Below, piece by piece: positions 45,265 through 55,652 of a stretch of DNA of 64,000 bases. Position numbers and translations under genes: made by a program. The first letter of the stretch is position 1; each line of letters begins with the position of its first letter. Source of the DNA: Deltaproteobacteria bacterium (lineage in GTDB: Bacteria; Myxococcota_A; UBA796; UBA2385); assembly GCA_018401435.1 (NCBI GenBank), contig JAGYJW010000019.1, positions 1-64,000 on the forward strand. Direction: 5' to 3'. A model generated the notes under the pieces. The model saw nothing but the letters and a program-made list of their open reading frames with translations. It was not told the DNA's origin and did no database searches.

Positions 45265-46368
45265 ATGATCCACAACATCGAGTCGGACCTCAACCGCTTC
45301 AAACAGATCGTCAAGGGCCGTGTGCGCAAGGACTTGAAGCGCTTCATGTCCAATGGCGAGCTGATTGGAAGACAAGGCGGCAAGGTGGTGAGCATCCCCC
45401 TGCCCCAGATCGGCCTGCCCCGCTTCCGCTATGGCAAGAACGACCAGGGGGGGGTGGGCCAGGGCGAGGGCGAGGACGGCGATCCCGTCGATGGCGAGCC
45501 CGGAGACGGCCATGGCCACGCCGGGGACAACCCCGGCGAGCACATGCTGGAGGCCGAGATCAGCATCGAGGAGCTGGCGGAGATCATCGGTGATGAGCTG
45601 CAGCTCCCCCGCATCGAACCCAAGGGCGCCAAGGAGATTTCGAGCGAGCGGGACCGCTACACGGGCATCAGCCGCGTGGGCCCCGAGGCCTTGCGACACA
45701 ACCGGCGCACCTACCGCGAGGCCCTCAAGCGGCAGGTGGCCAGCGGGGCCTACAACCCCCACAAGCCCGTCATCGTGCCCATCAAGGACGACCGCCGCTA
45801 CCGCACCTGGAACACCCAGTCCCAGCCCCAATCCGCCGCGGTCATCCTCTACATGATGGATGTGTCGGGGTCCATGGGCAACGAACAGAAGGAGATCGTG
45901 CGTTTGGAGGCCTTCTGGATCGATGCCTGGCTGCGGCACAATTACAAGAATGTAGAGACACGCTACATCATCCACGACGCCGCCGCCCGCGAGGTGCCGC
46001 GGGACATCTTCTTTCGCACCAAGGAGTCCGGCGGCACCCTCATCAGCAGCGCATACACGCTGTGCCTGAAGATCATCGAGGCCGACTACCCCGCCGACCT
46101 CTGGAATATCTACCCCTTCCACTTCTCCGATGGCGACAACTGGTCCAGCAGCGACACCCGATTGAGCCTGGACCTGGTCGAAAAGCACCTGCTGCCCGCC
46201 AGCAACCAGTTCTCCTATGGGCAGGTGGACTCCGAATACGGCTCGGGCCAGTTCTTCAAGGATCTCGGCGAGCGCTTCGGTTCAGAAGACAAGGTGGTGC
46301 GCTCCCGCATCCCCGACCGCGAGGGCATCATGAACTCCATCCGGGACTTCCTCGGGAAGGGGCGCTGA
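45265..46368 (+). CDS. yeaH: YeaH/YhbH family protein (DUF444)
   Basis: 367 residues of the DUF444 family. The N-terminal third ([20 protein letters not shown]) is basic. A Gly/Asp-rich spacer (residues 60-92) separates it from a VWA-like domain with MIDAS motif DVSGSMGN (Asp 199). Matching motifs follow: [18 protein letters not shown] and [13 protein letters not shown]. The gene lies 36 bases after prkA, as in the conserved prkA-yeaH-ycgB cluster. Its molecular role is unclear; a PrkA partner is the standing inference. Confidence 0.95.
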   Translation: MIHNIESDLNRFKQIVKGRVRKDLKRFMSNGELIGRQGGKVVSIPLPQIGLPRFRYGKNDQGGVGQGEGEDGDPVDGEPGDGHGHAGDNPGEHMLEAEISIEELAEIIGDELQLPRIEPKGAKEISSERDRYTGISRVGPEALRHNRRTYREALKRQVASGAYNPHKPVIVPIKDDRRYRTWNTQSQPQSAAVILYMMDVSGSMGNEQKEIVRLEAFWIDAWLRHNYKNVETRYIIHDAAAREVPRDIFFRTKESGGTLISSAYTLCLKIIEADYPADLWNIYPFHFSDGDNWSSSDTRLSLDLVEKHLLPASNQFSYGQVDSEYGSGQFFKDLGERFGSEDKVVRSRIPDREGIMNSIRDFLGKGR

Positions 46369-47909
<1,541 letters not shown>

Positions 47910-47913
<4 letters not shown>

Positions 47914-48386
47914 GCGATCCGGACGACAGCAGCAGCCTGGGCGAGGCCACGGCCGAAGCCATCGGCGGTGCCGGCCCCGCAGCGGGGCAGCGGGGGGCGG
48001 CGCGGGCCGACGTCGCGGTCGCCGACGCCGATCGCATCGGGGTCCTGGTGGACCGTCTCCGCGTGAGCGCGCCACCCGACGGCGATCTCGCCAGCCGCAG
48101 CGCACGGATTCAACGCGGCCTGCGGCCCCTGGGCGAGCGCCTGGTGCAGGTCGAGTGCGATGTGACGCTGGGCGGCGCCGTGCTGCGCAGCGACCCCCGG
48201 GACATGCGCGGCGGGCGCTTCTTCCAGGTGGACCTGGACCCAGAGGGCGGCGCCGAGCTGGTGCGACAGCGCGTGAGTGAAGACGGACAGCGCACTCACG
48301 AGGCCTTCCCCATGACGCGGGAGGAGCTTGCGCGCACCATCGACGGGCTGCTGGCAGAGGACGAGGGACCGGACCCCTCGCCATGA
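47910..48386 (+). CDS. Small protein of unknown function downstream of spoVR
   Basis: 158 residues. The N-terminal ~45 residues are low in complexity and probably disordered (Asp/Ser then Ala/Gly). The rest is a compact domain (RIGVLVDRLRVSAPPDGDL, RGGRFFQVDLDPEGG, AFPMTREELARTIDGLL) I do not recognise. Overlap with spoVR at the start (ATGA) and with the YbaK-like gene at the end makes it part of the same operon. No signal peptide or membrane segment. Confidence 0.65.
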
Positions 48387-48880
48387 GCGCGGGGGCGGCC
48401 CTCTGCGCCCAGCTTCGCCAGCGGCTGCGCGCCCTCGACCTGCCCTGGCGAGAGCAGGCCCACGCGCCCATCGCGGGGCCCGGGGCCGGGCTTCAGGCCG
48501 CAGCGTTGCGGGGCACCGATCTCGCCATCGGCGGCAAGGCCTTGCTGCTGATGGCAGACGAGCGCTTTGTCATCGCCGCCTTCAGCGCCGCGCACCGCCT
48601 GCACCCCAACCCCCTGCGCCGGGCCCTGGGCGCCCAGCGCATTCGCTTTGCGCGCCCCGAAGAGCTGCTCGCCCTCACCGGCCTGGTGCCGGGCTGCTTG
48701 CCCCCCTTTGGCGCCCCCTTGCTGCCCGCGGCGCTCTTTGTCGACCCTGGGCTGCTGGCCCATCCCGAGCTGGCCTTTACGCCGGGGCTGCCCGATCTCT
48801 CCTTTCACATGGCCTCGGCGGACTACCAGCGCGCGGCCGGTGGCACGCCGCTGGCCCTCACCCGGGAGACGATCGGATAG
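48383..48880 (+). CDS. YbaK/EbsC-like aminoacyl-tRNA deacylase domain protein
   Basis: 165 residues. The YbaK/ProX fold is indicated by GGKALLLMADERFVIAAF (with the family's core Lys), LRRALGAQRIRFARPEELLALTG and PGCLPPFGAPLLPAALFVD, which follow the usual sequence of conserved blocks ('laspeelleltGlepGavpPfg'). Such proteins hydrolyse misacylated tRNAs in trans or bind nucleotides. The start overlaps the preceding gene (ATGA). Its presence at the end of a prkA operon is unusual. Confidence 0.75.
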   Translation: MSAGAALCAQLRQRLRALDLPWREQAHAPIAGPGAGLQAAALRGTDLAIGGKALLLMADERFVIAAFSAAHRLHPNPLRRALGAQRIRFARPEELLALTGLVPGCLPPFGAPLLPAALFVDPGLLAHPELAFTPGLPDLSFHMASADYQRAAGGTPLALTRETIG

Positions 48881-48889
48881 GCGGCGACC

Positions 48890-49744
48890 ATGCGATGCCT
48901 GCGCCCCCTGCTGATCTGCGCCTGCCTGACCAGAGCCCCGGCCTGGGCCGCGGATCCGGGCTGGGCCCGGGTGGACGCGGGGCGCAGGGACGACGGCGCG
49001 GGCCCGGTGGCGCTGCTGGTCGAGACCCCCGGCCTCGCGCCCCAAGCCATGCTGCCGCTGGTCGAACAGCTCGAGAGCGCCGGCCTGGATGTCTGGACGC
49101 TGCGGGTGCAGACCTGGGCCGAAGACCCCGACCGCCTGGTGGCCGAGATCATCCCCGCCGCGCTGCGCGAGATGCCGCATCGCCCCTGCATCTTGATCGG
49201 CCATGGGCCGGGGGGCACCCTGGCGGCGATGGCCGTGCTGGCCCTGCCCGCGCCCCAGCGGCCCCAGGCCCTGGGCCTGCTGGGCGCCCCCCTGGTGCAG
49301 GAGCCCCGCCGACTCTACAGCTGGCTGGCCGCGCGCCATTCTGCCGGCGCGGGCCTGGACCTCGCCCAGCTGGCCGCAGCCCCCCCATCTCCCGAGGATC
49401 CGCCCGTGCTGGAGATTCTGCTGGGATCTGCGCCGCCACCCCTCAGCCGGCTGAGCCCCGCCATGGCCGACCGGCTGCTGTCCTGGGGGGTGGAGGGCCT
49501 GGCCGTGGAGCTGTCGGATCTCCCGCTGCCGGTGTGGGCCGGCGCAGGCACAGCCGACAACATCGGCCCCCCCGAATCCATGCGACCCGCCCTGGGCCCG
49601 CACCACCACTTCCAGCGCTTTGGCCGGGCCAGCCTGCTGTCCCGGGATCTGGACAGCGCCGACCTGTTGCGTCAGCCCCAGCCGGGGGCCCGACTGGGAG
49701 GCTGGGCGCAGAAGCAGCTCAGCAGCGCCGGAGCCCCGCGGTGA
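48890..49744 (+). CDS. Secreted alpha/beta-hydrolase-like protein lacking the nucleophile
   Basis: 284 residues with a Sec signal peptide (ending PAWAA near residue 21). The mature part resembles an alpha/beta hydrolase: VALLVETPGLAPQAMLPLVEQLESAGLDVWTL, then the nucleophile elbow CILIGHGPGGTLAAMAVL. There the Ser expected at the middle of G-x-S-x-G is Gly (GHGPGG), and the ELSDLPLPVWAGAGTAD strand would carry the acid. I infer a catalytically dead or non-hydrolytic relative of the lipoprotein hydrolase in the next gene, with which it overlaps by GTGA. Confidence 0.6.
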   Translation: MRCLRPLLICACLTRAPAWAADPGWARVDAGRRDDGAGPVALLVETPGLAPQAMLPLVEQLESAGLDVWTLRVQTWAEDPDRLVAEIIPAALREMPHRPCILIGHGPGGTLAAMAVLALPAPQRPQALGLLGAPLVQEPRRLYSWLAARHSAGAGLDLAQLAAAPPSPEDPPVLEILLGSAPPPLSRLSPAMADRLLSWGVEGLAVELSDLPLPVWAGAGTADNIGPPESMRPALGPHHHFQRFGRASLLSRDLDSADLLRQPQPGARLGGWAQKQLSSAGAPR

Positions 49745-52269
49745 AGGCGCCCCTTGCCGCGCTGCTGCTGGGCCTGCTGGGCTGCGCGCACCGGCGTGCA
49801 CCGATGGCCCCGGCACCGCCCATGGCCGCTGAGGTGGTGGTGCTGGCCACCGAGGATGGCGCGGCGGTGCAGCTTCACCACCACCCGGCCGCCGGGCCGC
49901 CCGTCCTGGTGGTGCACGGCCTGGGCAGCCGGGGCCAGTACTTCGATCTCAACGAAGATCAGTCCCTTGCCCGCGCGCTGCAAGGGCAGGGCTTCGACGC
50001 CTGGCTGCTGGATCTGCGGGGGCATGGGGGCCTGCAGCAAGGGGCCGATGGCCGCCACCTGAAGGCGGGCTGGACCCTGGATGATTATGGTCGCTACGAT
50101 ATACACGCGGCGATTCAGCATATTCAAGCCTCCACCGGCCATGCGCAGGTGGGCTATATCGGCCACAGCATGGGGGGCATGGCCCTGGCCATCTACCAGT
50201 CCTGGCATGGGGACGCCGCCCTCGCCGCCGTGGTCATCCTGGCCTCTCCAGTGGACTTTGGCGATCCCGACCCCCTGTTGAAGGCCGGCGGCCGGGCCAT
50301 GTTGGCGGGGGCCGCCCTGCCCAGTCTGCACCCCGAGGTCTTTGGCGGCATGGCCGCGCGGACGGCGCGCCTGCCCCTGCACGCCGAGGCGATGCTGGCC
50401 AATATGGAGAATCTGGGCGCCGACACCTGGGCCGCCATGGTGGCCCATGGGACGGGCCCCCTGAGCCGCGGAGAGCTGCTGCAGCTGCACCAGGTGGTGC
50501 GCAGCGGCTGTTTCTGCAGCATGGATGGCAGCCGAGACTACCTGCGCGACCTCTCGCAGCTGACTGCTCCCCTGCTGGTTTTTGCCGGTCGGGCCGATGG
50601 AATCGCACCCGCCGACCGGGTGAAGCCCTTCTATGACCACGCGGGCAGCAACCACAAGGCCTTCGAAATTGCCGGGCGCATCCACGGCTATGGGGCCGAC
50701 TATGGGCACCTCGACCTCACCGCAGGGCGCCGGGCCCCCGTCGAGATCTGGCCGCGGATCTTCGCCTGGTTCGAGGGTCGCTGGACCGATGCCCCCGCCC
50801 CCGCCCTGCCGGCCGCGGACGCGCTACAAGGACAAGCGCCCGCTGCCCCGGCCCCCCCCCTGAAAGCCGCCCCGCCAGAGAGTGCTGCCTCCTTCGCCCG
50901 CGTGACCCGCTGGCGGGAGCTGGCCTTGGAGCGCGTGGCCAGCGGGCTGCGCATCAACCGGGCGGCGGATGACGCGGCCGGATCTGGGGTCGCCACCAAC
51001 CTGCGCACCACCGAAGGCAGCCGGGTGGCGGCCCTGCAGAACACCCGCACCGCAATGGAGATGGTCCGGGTCGCCGAATCGGGCCTGCAAGAGATCGAGG
51101 AGCACCTGCAGCGTATGCGGGAGCTGGCCATGGCCGCCGCCTCCGAGACCCTGGCCGATGACGAGCGGGCCTACCTGGACGACGAGCTGGTGGAGCGTCT
51201 CGACGGAATCGACGACATCGCCGCGAGCACCTCCTTCTCGGGCCGCGGCCTGTTGGAGGGCGCGGGCGTGGACGTCGCCTTCCTGGTGGACAGCTCCTTG
51301 TCGATGGTCTTCGAGATCGGCGCGCTGCAGGCGGCCGTCTCTGCATTCGAGACCTATTTCTCCGATGCCAACCTGGACGTGCGCTTCTCCCTGACCGAAA
51401 TCAACGCGGGGCGGGATCCCCTCGATGGGTCCCGGCAGCTGGCTGACCTTGGCGATGGGCGCTTTCAAAGCGCGCTATCCGGCTTGACCACCACCTTCGG
51501 TCTGCAGGATCCCTATACTGCCCTGATGGAGGTGGCCGGGCTGGCGTCGGTGACAGGCACCCAGGATCCCGACGCCGTGTCCTTTCGGGTGGGCTCTTTG
51601 GAGCGCCACCTCATCGTCCTGAGCGACGATCCGCGCGAGCTTGACTTGCTTCCCGGCGCAGAGACGGCAGCATCGGTGGGGCAGGCCCTGGCCGACGCGG
51701 GCTTCATCGTGCACGCCATCAACGCGCCCGCGGTCGATTCCACCTTCAGCCCCATCGTGGCCGCCACCGGTGGCAGCCAATACGACGCCGGCAACTTCGG
51801 CCAGTTCATCGACGCGGCCTTGGACGACATCGCCGCCGTCATCACCGATCGGGTGGGGGAGAGCGAGCCCATCGAGGTGCAGGTGGGCGTGGGCAGCGAC
51901 GCCAACAGCCGCATCACCCTGGGGCTGCCCATCAACGCCACCAGCAGCGGGTTGGGTGTCTCGAACCTGGATATTTCCACGGTGGATGGGGCGCGGGCCG
52001 CCCTCGACTCCATCGACCGCGCCCTGGACCGGCTCAACCAGGGGCGGTCGGTGTTGGGGGCCAGCAGCCGGCGGCTGGATGCTGTGGAGCAGCTGCACGC
52101 CGATCTCGGGCAGGCCCTCGGGGCGGCCGAGTCCACCATTCGCGACGCTGACCTCGCCGAGGCCATCTCGGAGCTGACCCAGGCAGAGATCGTCGCGGAT
52201 GCCGCCATGGCCGCCCGCTCCCAGGCCCGGCGCCTGTCGCTGGACGCGGTCAAGAGCCTGCTGGGCTGA
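49741..52269 (+). CDS. Lipoprotein alpha/beta hydrolase fused to a flagellin with an inserted vWA domain
   Basis: One uninterrupted frame of ~842 residues. Residues 1-355 are an exported hydrolase: lipobox LLGC (Cys 15), VLVVHGLGSRGQYFD, WLLDLRGHG, elbow GHSMGG (Ser 143), later FAGRADGIAP and DYGHLDL for the acid and His. An Ala/Pro linker (~355-385) follows. Residues ~388-500 are a flagellin D0/D1 N-terminal domain (LERVASGLRINRAADDAAGSG, MVRVAESGLQEIEEHLQRM in pieces). The usual variable region is a vWA domain (~509-708) with MIDAS motif DSSLS. The end is a flagellin C-terminal domain (AAESTIRDADLAEAI). The first ~20 flagellin residues are absent. An internal GTG at 50902 could start a separate 455-residue flagellin. 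No other flagellar gene is nearby. The start is GTG, in a GTGA overlap. Confidence 0.75.
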   Translation: MKAPLAALLLGLLGCAHRRAPMAPAPPMAAEVVVLATEDGAAVQLHHHPAAGPPVLVVHGLGSRGQYFDLNEDQSLARALQGQGFDAWLLDLRGHGGLQQGADGRHLKAGWTLDDYGRYDIHAAIQHIQASTGHAQVGYIGHSMGGMALAIYQSWHGDAALAAVVILASPVDFGDPDPLLKAGGRAMLAGAALPSLHPEVFGGMAARTARLPLHAEAMLANMENLGADTWAAMVAHGTGPLSRGELLQLHQVVRSGCFCSMDGSRDYLRDLSQLTAPLLVFAGRADGIAPADRVKPFYDHAGSNHKAFEIAGRIHGYGADYGHLDLTAGRRAPVEIWPRIFAWFEGRWTDAPAPALPAADALQGQAPAAPAPPLKAAPPESAASFARVTRWRELALERVASGLRINRAADDAAGSGVATNLRTTEGSRVAALQNTRTAMEMVRVAESGLQEIEEHLQRMRELAMAAASETLADDERAYLDDELVERLDGIDDIAASTSFSGRGLLEGAGVDVAFLVDSSLSMVFEIGALQAAVSAFETYFSDANLDVRFSLTEINAGRDPLDGSRQLADLGDGRFQSALSGLTTTFGLQDPYTALMEVAGLASVTGTQDPDAVSFRVGSLERHLIVLSDDPRELDLLPGAETAASVGQALADAGFIVHAINAPAVDSTFSPIVAATGGSQYDAGNFGQFIDAALDDIAAVITDRVGESEPIEVQVGVGSDANSRITLGLPINATSSGLGVSNLDISTVDGARAALDSIDRALDRLNQGRSVLGASSRRLDAVEQLHADLGQALGAAESTIRDADLAEAISELTQAEIVADAAMAARSQARRLSLDAVKSLLG

Positions 52270-52346
52270 GGGGCCGGCACCCGGACGCCCCGGGGACGAG
52301 GGGACCGGCTATAGGCTGCCCGCCCCCGCCTGGAGCCAACCCGCGC

Positions 52347-53079
52347 ATGCGCTGCTTCGCCACCGTGCTCCTCGCCCTGGCCTGCGGCTCGCGCAGCCCC
52401 GAGCCGGCGACGCCGGCCTTGCCCCCACCCACCCCACCCCCAGCGCAGCCTGGTGTGGACCGACGGCCCCGCGGCCTCCCCGCCAGCCCCGCTGGTGGTG
52501 GTGCTTCACGGCCTGGGCGACCGGCCCGAGGGCATCCTGCCGCTGTTGCGGGGCTACCCGTCCCCAATGCAGGCCACAGCCCCACGGGCCCCCAGCGCCT
52601 TTGGACAGGGCTGGACCTGGTTCTCGTCCCCTGCCGCGGGACAGGACCCTGTGCGATTCTGCGCCGAGATCCGCGCCGCTTCGGACCGCATCGCCGCCGA
52701 TCTGCGGGCGGACGGGCAGGGCCGGGGGCGCAAGACGGCGGTGACGGGCTTCAGCCAGGGCGGCATGCTGGCCTTCCAGCTGGCCTTGGATCACCCCGAC
52801 CTCTTTGACCTCGCCCTGCCCATCTCCGGCTTTGTTCCGACCCCCTGCTTGCCCGATGGCCCGCCGCCCGCCGGGGCCGCGCCCATCGTCGCCTTTCACG
52901 GAGAGGCCGACGACCGGGTGCCCTTTGCGGCGGCCCAAGCGGCGGTGACGCAGCTGCAGGCCCTGGGCTGGGATGTGCGCCTGGTGCCTTATCCCGGGCT
53001 GGGCCACCAGATCAGCCCCGCCATGCAACAGGATCTCTTCGCCACCCTTGCCAGCGGCCTGCAGGCCACGGAGCCCTGA
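52347..53079 (+). CDS. Lipoprotein carboxylesterase/phospholipase (PF02230-like), frame broken
   Basis: The N-terminus (MRCFATVLLALACGSRS) is a lipoprotein leader with Cys 13, then a Pro-rich stretch. The frame switches in the run of five C at 52437-52441. The continued frame gives LVVVLHGLGDRPEG, the elbow VTGFSQGGMLAFQLAL with Ser, the acid in FHGEADDRVPF and the His in GLGHQISPAM. This is a carboxylesterase-type alpha/beta hydrolase with a full catalytic triad. Length is 3n+1, so one extra C explains the break. It is the third hydrolase-fold gene in a row. Confidence 0.75.
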
Positions 53080-53128
53080 GTCGTGCACCCGGGATCGCCG
53101 TGCTAATCACCCGGCCACGGAGGTCGCC

Positions 53129-54280
53129 TTGACCCAGCTCGCAGCCGCCCCCCTCCTGCTCACGCCCGGCCCCCTCAGCACCCATCCGGCCGTGCGCGAG
53201 GCGATGCTGCGGGACCACGGGTCGCGGGACCCTGCCTTCACCGCCATGAACCAGCGCATTCGCGACCAGCTGGTGGCCCTGGTGGCCCCCGGCGATCCGA
53301 CCTGGACCTGCGTGCCGGTACAAGGCAGCGGCACCTTTGGGGTCGAGGCCGCGCTGGGCAGCCTGGTGCCTCTCAACGGCGAGTTGCTGGTGGTGAGCAA
53401 TGGGGCCTACGGGCGCCGCCTCGTGGAGATCGCCCGGCGGCTGGAGATTCCGGTGCGGGTGGTCAAGGCCCCCGAAGACGAGCCCCCCGACCCCAACGAG
53501 GTGGCGCGGGTGCTGGGCCGCAACGGCGGCATCACCCATGTCGCGGTGGTGCACTGCGAGACCACCACCGGCCTGCTCAACCCGGTGGGCGCCATCGCCG
53601 CGGTGGTCGCCCGCCATGGGCGCCGCCTGATCGTAGACGCCATGAGCGCCCTGGGCGCCTTGCCCCTGCTGGCGGCTGACACCCCGGCGCTGGAGGCCGT
53701 GGTGGCCTCCTCCAACAAGTGCTTGGAGGGTGCGCCCGGCGTGGCCTTCTGCATCACCCGGGTGACCGCGCTGCGCGAGGCCGCGGGGCAGGCCCGCTCC
53801 TTGAGCCTGGACCTCAGCGCCCAATGGGCCCGCTTCAACCAGGATGGGCAGTGGCGCTTCACGCCGCCCACCCATGTGTTGGCTGCATTGGATGTGGCCT
53901 TGCGTTTGCACGCCGAAGAAGGCGGCGTGGCCGGGCGCGGCGCCCGATATGCCGAAAACTGCCGCGTGCTGGTGGACGGCCTGCGGGGCCTGGGCTTTCA
54001 GACCCTGCTGCCCGACGCCCTGCAGGCGCCCATCATCGTCACCTTCTTGGAGCCCGGCCACCCCGGCTGGGACTTCGACGCCTTCTACAACGCCCTGGCG
54101 GCCCGCGGCTTCTTGATCTACCCCGGCAAGCTCACCGAGCGCCCCAGCTTTCGGGTGGGCTGCATCGGCCAGGTCTTCCCCGACGACCTGCGGCGCTTCG
54201 TCGCTGCGACCCAGGACGTCCTCCTCCAGCTGGGGCTGCCCGACGGCGCCCCCTCGCCTTCCATTGGAGCCGCCCCATGA
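53129..54280 (+). CDS. phnW: 2-aminoethylphosphonate:pyruvate aminotransferase
   Basis: 383 residues, PLP-dependent class V aminotransferase. The start chosen is TTG at 53129, with cacggagg at good distance; no ATG suits. PhnW hallmarks are LLLTPGPLSTHPAVR, QGSGTFGVEAALGSLV, HCETTTGLLNPVG, the active-site Lys in ASSNKCLEGAPG and RPSFRVGCIG. It converts 2-aminoethylphosphonate and pyruvate to phosphonoacetaldehyde and alanine. The next gene overlaps (ATGA) and hydrolyses the product. An alanine-glyoxylate aminotransferase is the main alternative, excluded here by the neighbour. Confidence 0.93.
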   Translation: MTQLAAAPLLLTPGPLSTHPAVREAMLRDHGSRDPAFTAMNQRIRDQLVALVAPGDPTWTCVPVQGSGTFGVEAALGSLVPLNGELLVVSNGAYGRRLVEIARRLEIPVRVVKAPEDEPPDPNEVARVLGRNGGITHVAVVHCETTTGLLNPVGAIAAVVARHGRRLIVDAMSALGALPLLAADTPALEAVVASSNKCLEGAPGVAFCITRVTALREAAGQARSLSLDLSAQWARFNQDGQWRFTPPTHVLAALDVALRLHAEEGGVAGRGARYAENCRVLVDGLRGLGFQTLLPDALQAPIIVTFLEPGHPGWDFDAFYNALAARGFLIYPGKLTERPSFRVGCIGQVFPDDLRRFVAATQDVLLQLGLPDGAPSPSIGAAP

Positions 54281-55095
54281 AGCCCTACCGCGAGAATGGA
54301 ATCGCTGTCGTCATCTTCGACTGGGCTGGCACCCTGGTGGACCATGGCTGCCAGGCCCCAGTCGGCGTGTTCTTGCGGGTGCTCGCCGAGCGCGGTGTGC
54401 AGGCCAGCGCGGCCCAGGCCCGCGAGCCCATGGGCACCCACAAGCGCGAGCACCTGCGCCGCATGCTGGCCATGGCGCCCCTGGCCGCACAGTGGCGCGC
54501 CGCCCAGGGGGGCCCGCCTACCGAGGCCGATCTGGACGCCCTCTATGCGCGGGCCACCGACCTGCAGGTGGCCGTGCTGCCCGATCACGCCGAGCCCATC
54601 CCCGGCGCGCCCGAGCTGCTGGTGGCCCTGGCGGCGGCCGGCATCCGGGTAGGCTCCACCACCGGCTACAACGCCGAGATGCTGGAGGTGCTGCGCACCC
54701 ACGCCCGCAGGCACGGGGTAGACCCCGAGGTGGCGGTGCCCGCCAGCGCCGTGGCCCGCGGGCGCCCGGCCCCCGACCTCTGCTGGACCGCGGCAATGGC
54801 CCTGGGTGCTCCTGCGGCCTGGCGCTGCGTCAAGGTGGGCGACACGCCGGTGGATGTCGAGGCCGGGCGCAATGCCGGCTTCTGGTCCGTGGGCCTCGCC
54901 TTGTCGGGCAACCTCAGCGGCCTGGACGCCCGGCAGCTTGGCGCCTTGCCCCTGGCCGATCGGGTGGCCCTGCGGGCCCGGAACCGCGCGGTGTTGCTGG
55001 ATGCCGGGGCCCACGCGGTCATCGACTCGGTGGCGGATCTGCTGCCGGTGCTCGAAGGCCTGGCCGAGCGGGTGGCCCGCGGCGAGCGCCCGTGA
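54277..55095 (+). CDS. phnX: Phosphonoacetaldehyde hydrolase
   Basis: 272 residues, HAD superfamily. Motif I is FDWAGTLVD with the nucleophile Asp. The cap has MGTHKREHLRRML with the lysine that forms the Schiff base in PhnX, motif II STTGYN, and motif IV KVGDTPVDVEAG. It cleaves phosphonoacetaldehyde to acetaldehyde and phosphate. It overlaps phnW (ATGA) and the HD gene (GTGA), so the three are one operon for using 2-aminoethylphosphonate as phosphorus source. No phosphonate importer is visible next to it. Confidence 0.95.
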   Translation: MKPYRENGIAVVIFDWAGTLVDHGCQAPVGVFLRVLAERGVQASAAQAREPMGTHKREHLRRMLAMAPLAAQWRAAQGGPPTEADLDALYARATDLQVAVLPDHAEPIPGAPELLVALAAAGIRVGSTTGYNAEMLEVLRTHARRHGVDPEVAVPASAVARGRPAPDLCWTAAMALGAPAAWRCVKVGDTPVDVEAGRNAGFWSVGLALSGNLSGLDARQLGALPLADRVALRARNRAVLLDAGAHAVIDSVADLLPVLEGLAERVARGERP

Positions 55096-55640
55096 GCGCC
55101 CCGCCCCTGGACCTGCTGCAGGACCGGGGGCAAGCGGCCTATGCCGGCGAGCCGATCACCCAGCTCGCGCACGCCTTGCAAGCGGCGCACCTGGCCCGCG
55201 CGGCAGGGGCCGACGACGCCCTGGTCCTGGCCGCGCTGCTTCACGATGTCGGCCACCTGCTCGATCCCGGGGCGGGCGAGGCCGCAACCGCCCAAGGGCT
55301 GGACCTGCGACACGAGGCCCTGGGCGCGCGCTACCTGGCGCGCTGGTTGCCCGCCGCCGTCCTGGGCCCCATCGCCCAACATGTGGCCGCAAAGCGCCTG
55401 TTGGCTCGGGACCCAAGCTACCGGTTGACCCTCTCTGCAGAATCCACCCGCTCCTTGGCTGCCCAAGGCGGGCCCTTTGACGATGCCCAGGCGGCGGCCT
55501 TTCTCGCCCGGCCGGGCGCGCAGGCGGCCCTGGCCTTGCGCGGCTTCGACGACGCGGCCAAGGACCCGCAGCGGCGGGTGCCGGGGCTCGACGCCTACCG
55601 GGGCCTCTTTGGGGCCCTGGCGCGCGCTCCGGGGCCCTGA
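55092..55640 (+). CDS. HD-domain protein of phosphonate degradation operon (PhnZ-like)
   Basis: 182 residues, starting with GTG in the GTGA overlap. The HD metal site is AALLHDVGHLLD, preceded by a His in QLAHALQAAHLA and followed by LRHEALGARYLARWLP and APIAQHVAAK, consistent with a mixed-valent di-iron site. The 'Y-x-GEPITQLAHALQAA' region resembles PhnZ-type oxygenases and the family of HD proteins found next to phnX. PhnZ cleaves hydroxylated phosphonates, but its partner PhnY is not here. So either this protein acts on another phosphonate or it has an auxiliary role. Confidence 0.75.
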   Translation: MSAPPLDLLQDRGQAAYAGEPITQLAHALQAAHLARAAGADDALVLAALLHDVGHLLDPGAGEAATAQGLDLRHEALGARYLARWLPAAVLGPIAQHVAAKRLLARDPSYRLTLSAESTRSLAAQGGPFDDAQAAAFLARPGAQAALALRGFDDAAKDPQRRVPGLDAYRGLFGALARAPGP

Positions 55641-55652
55641 GCGCAGCCACCC

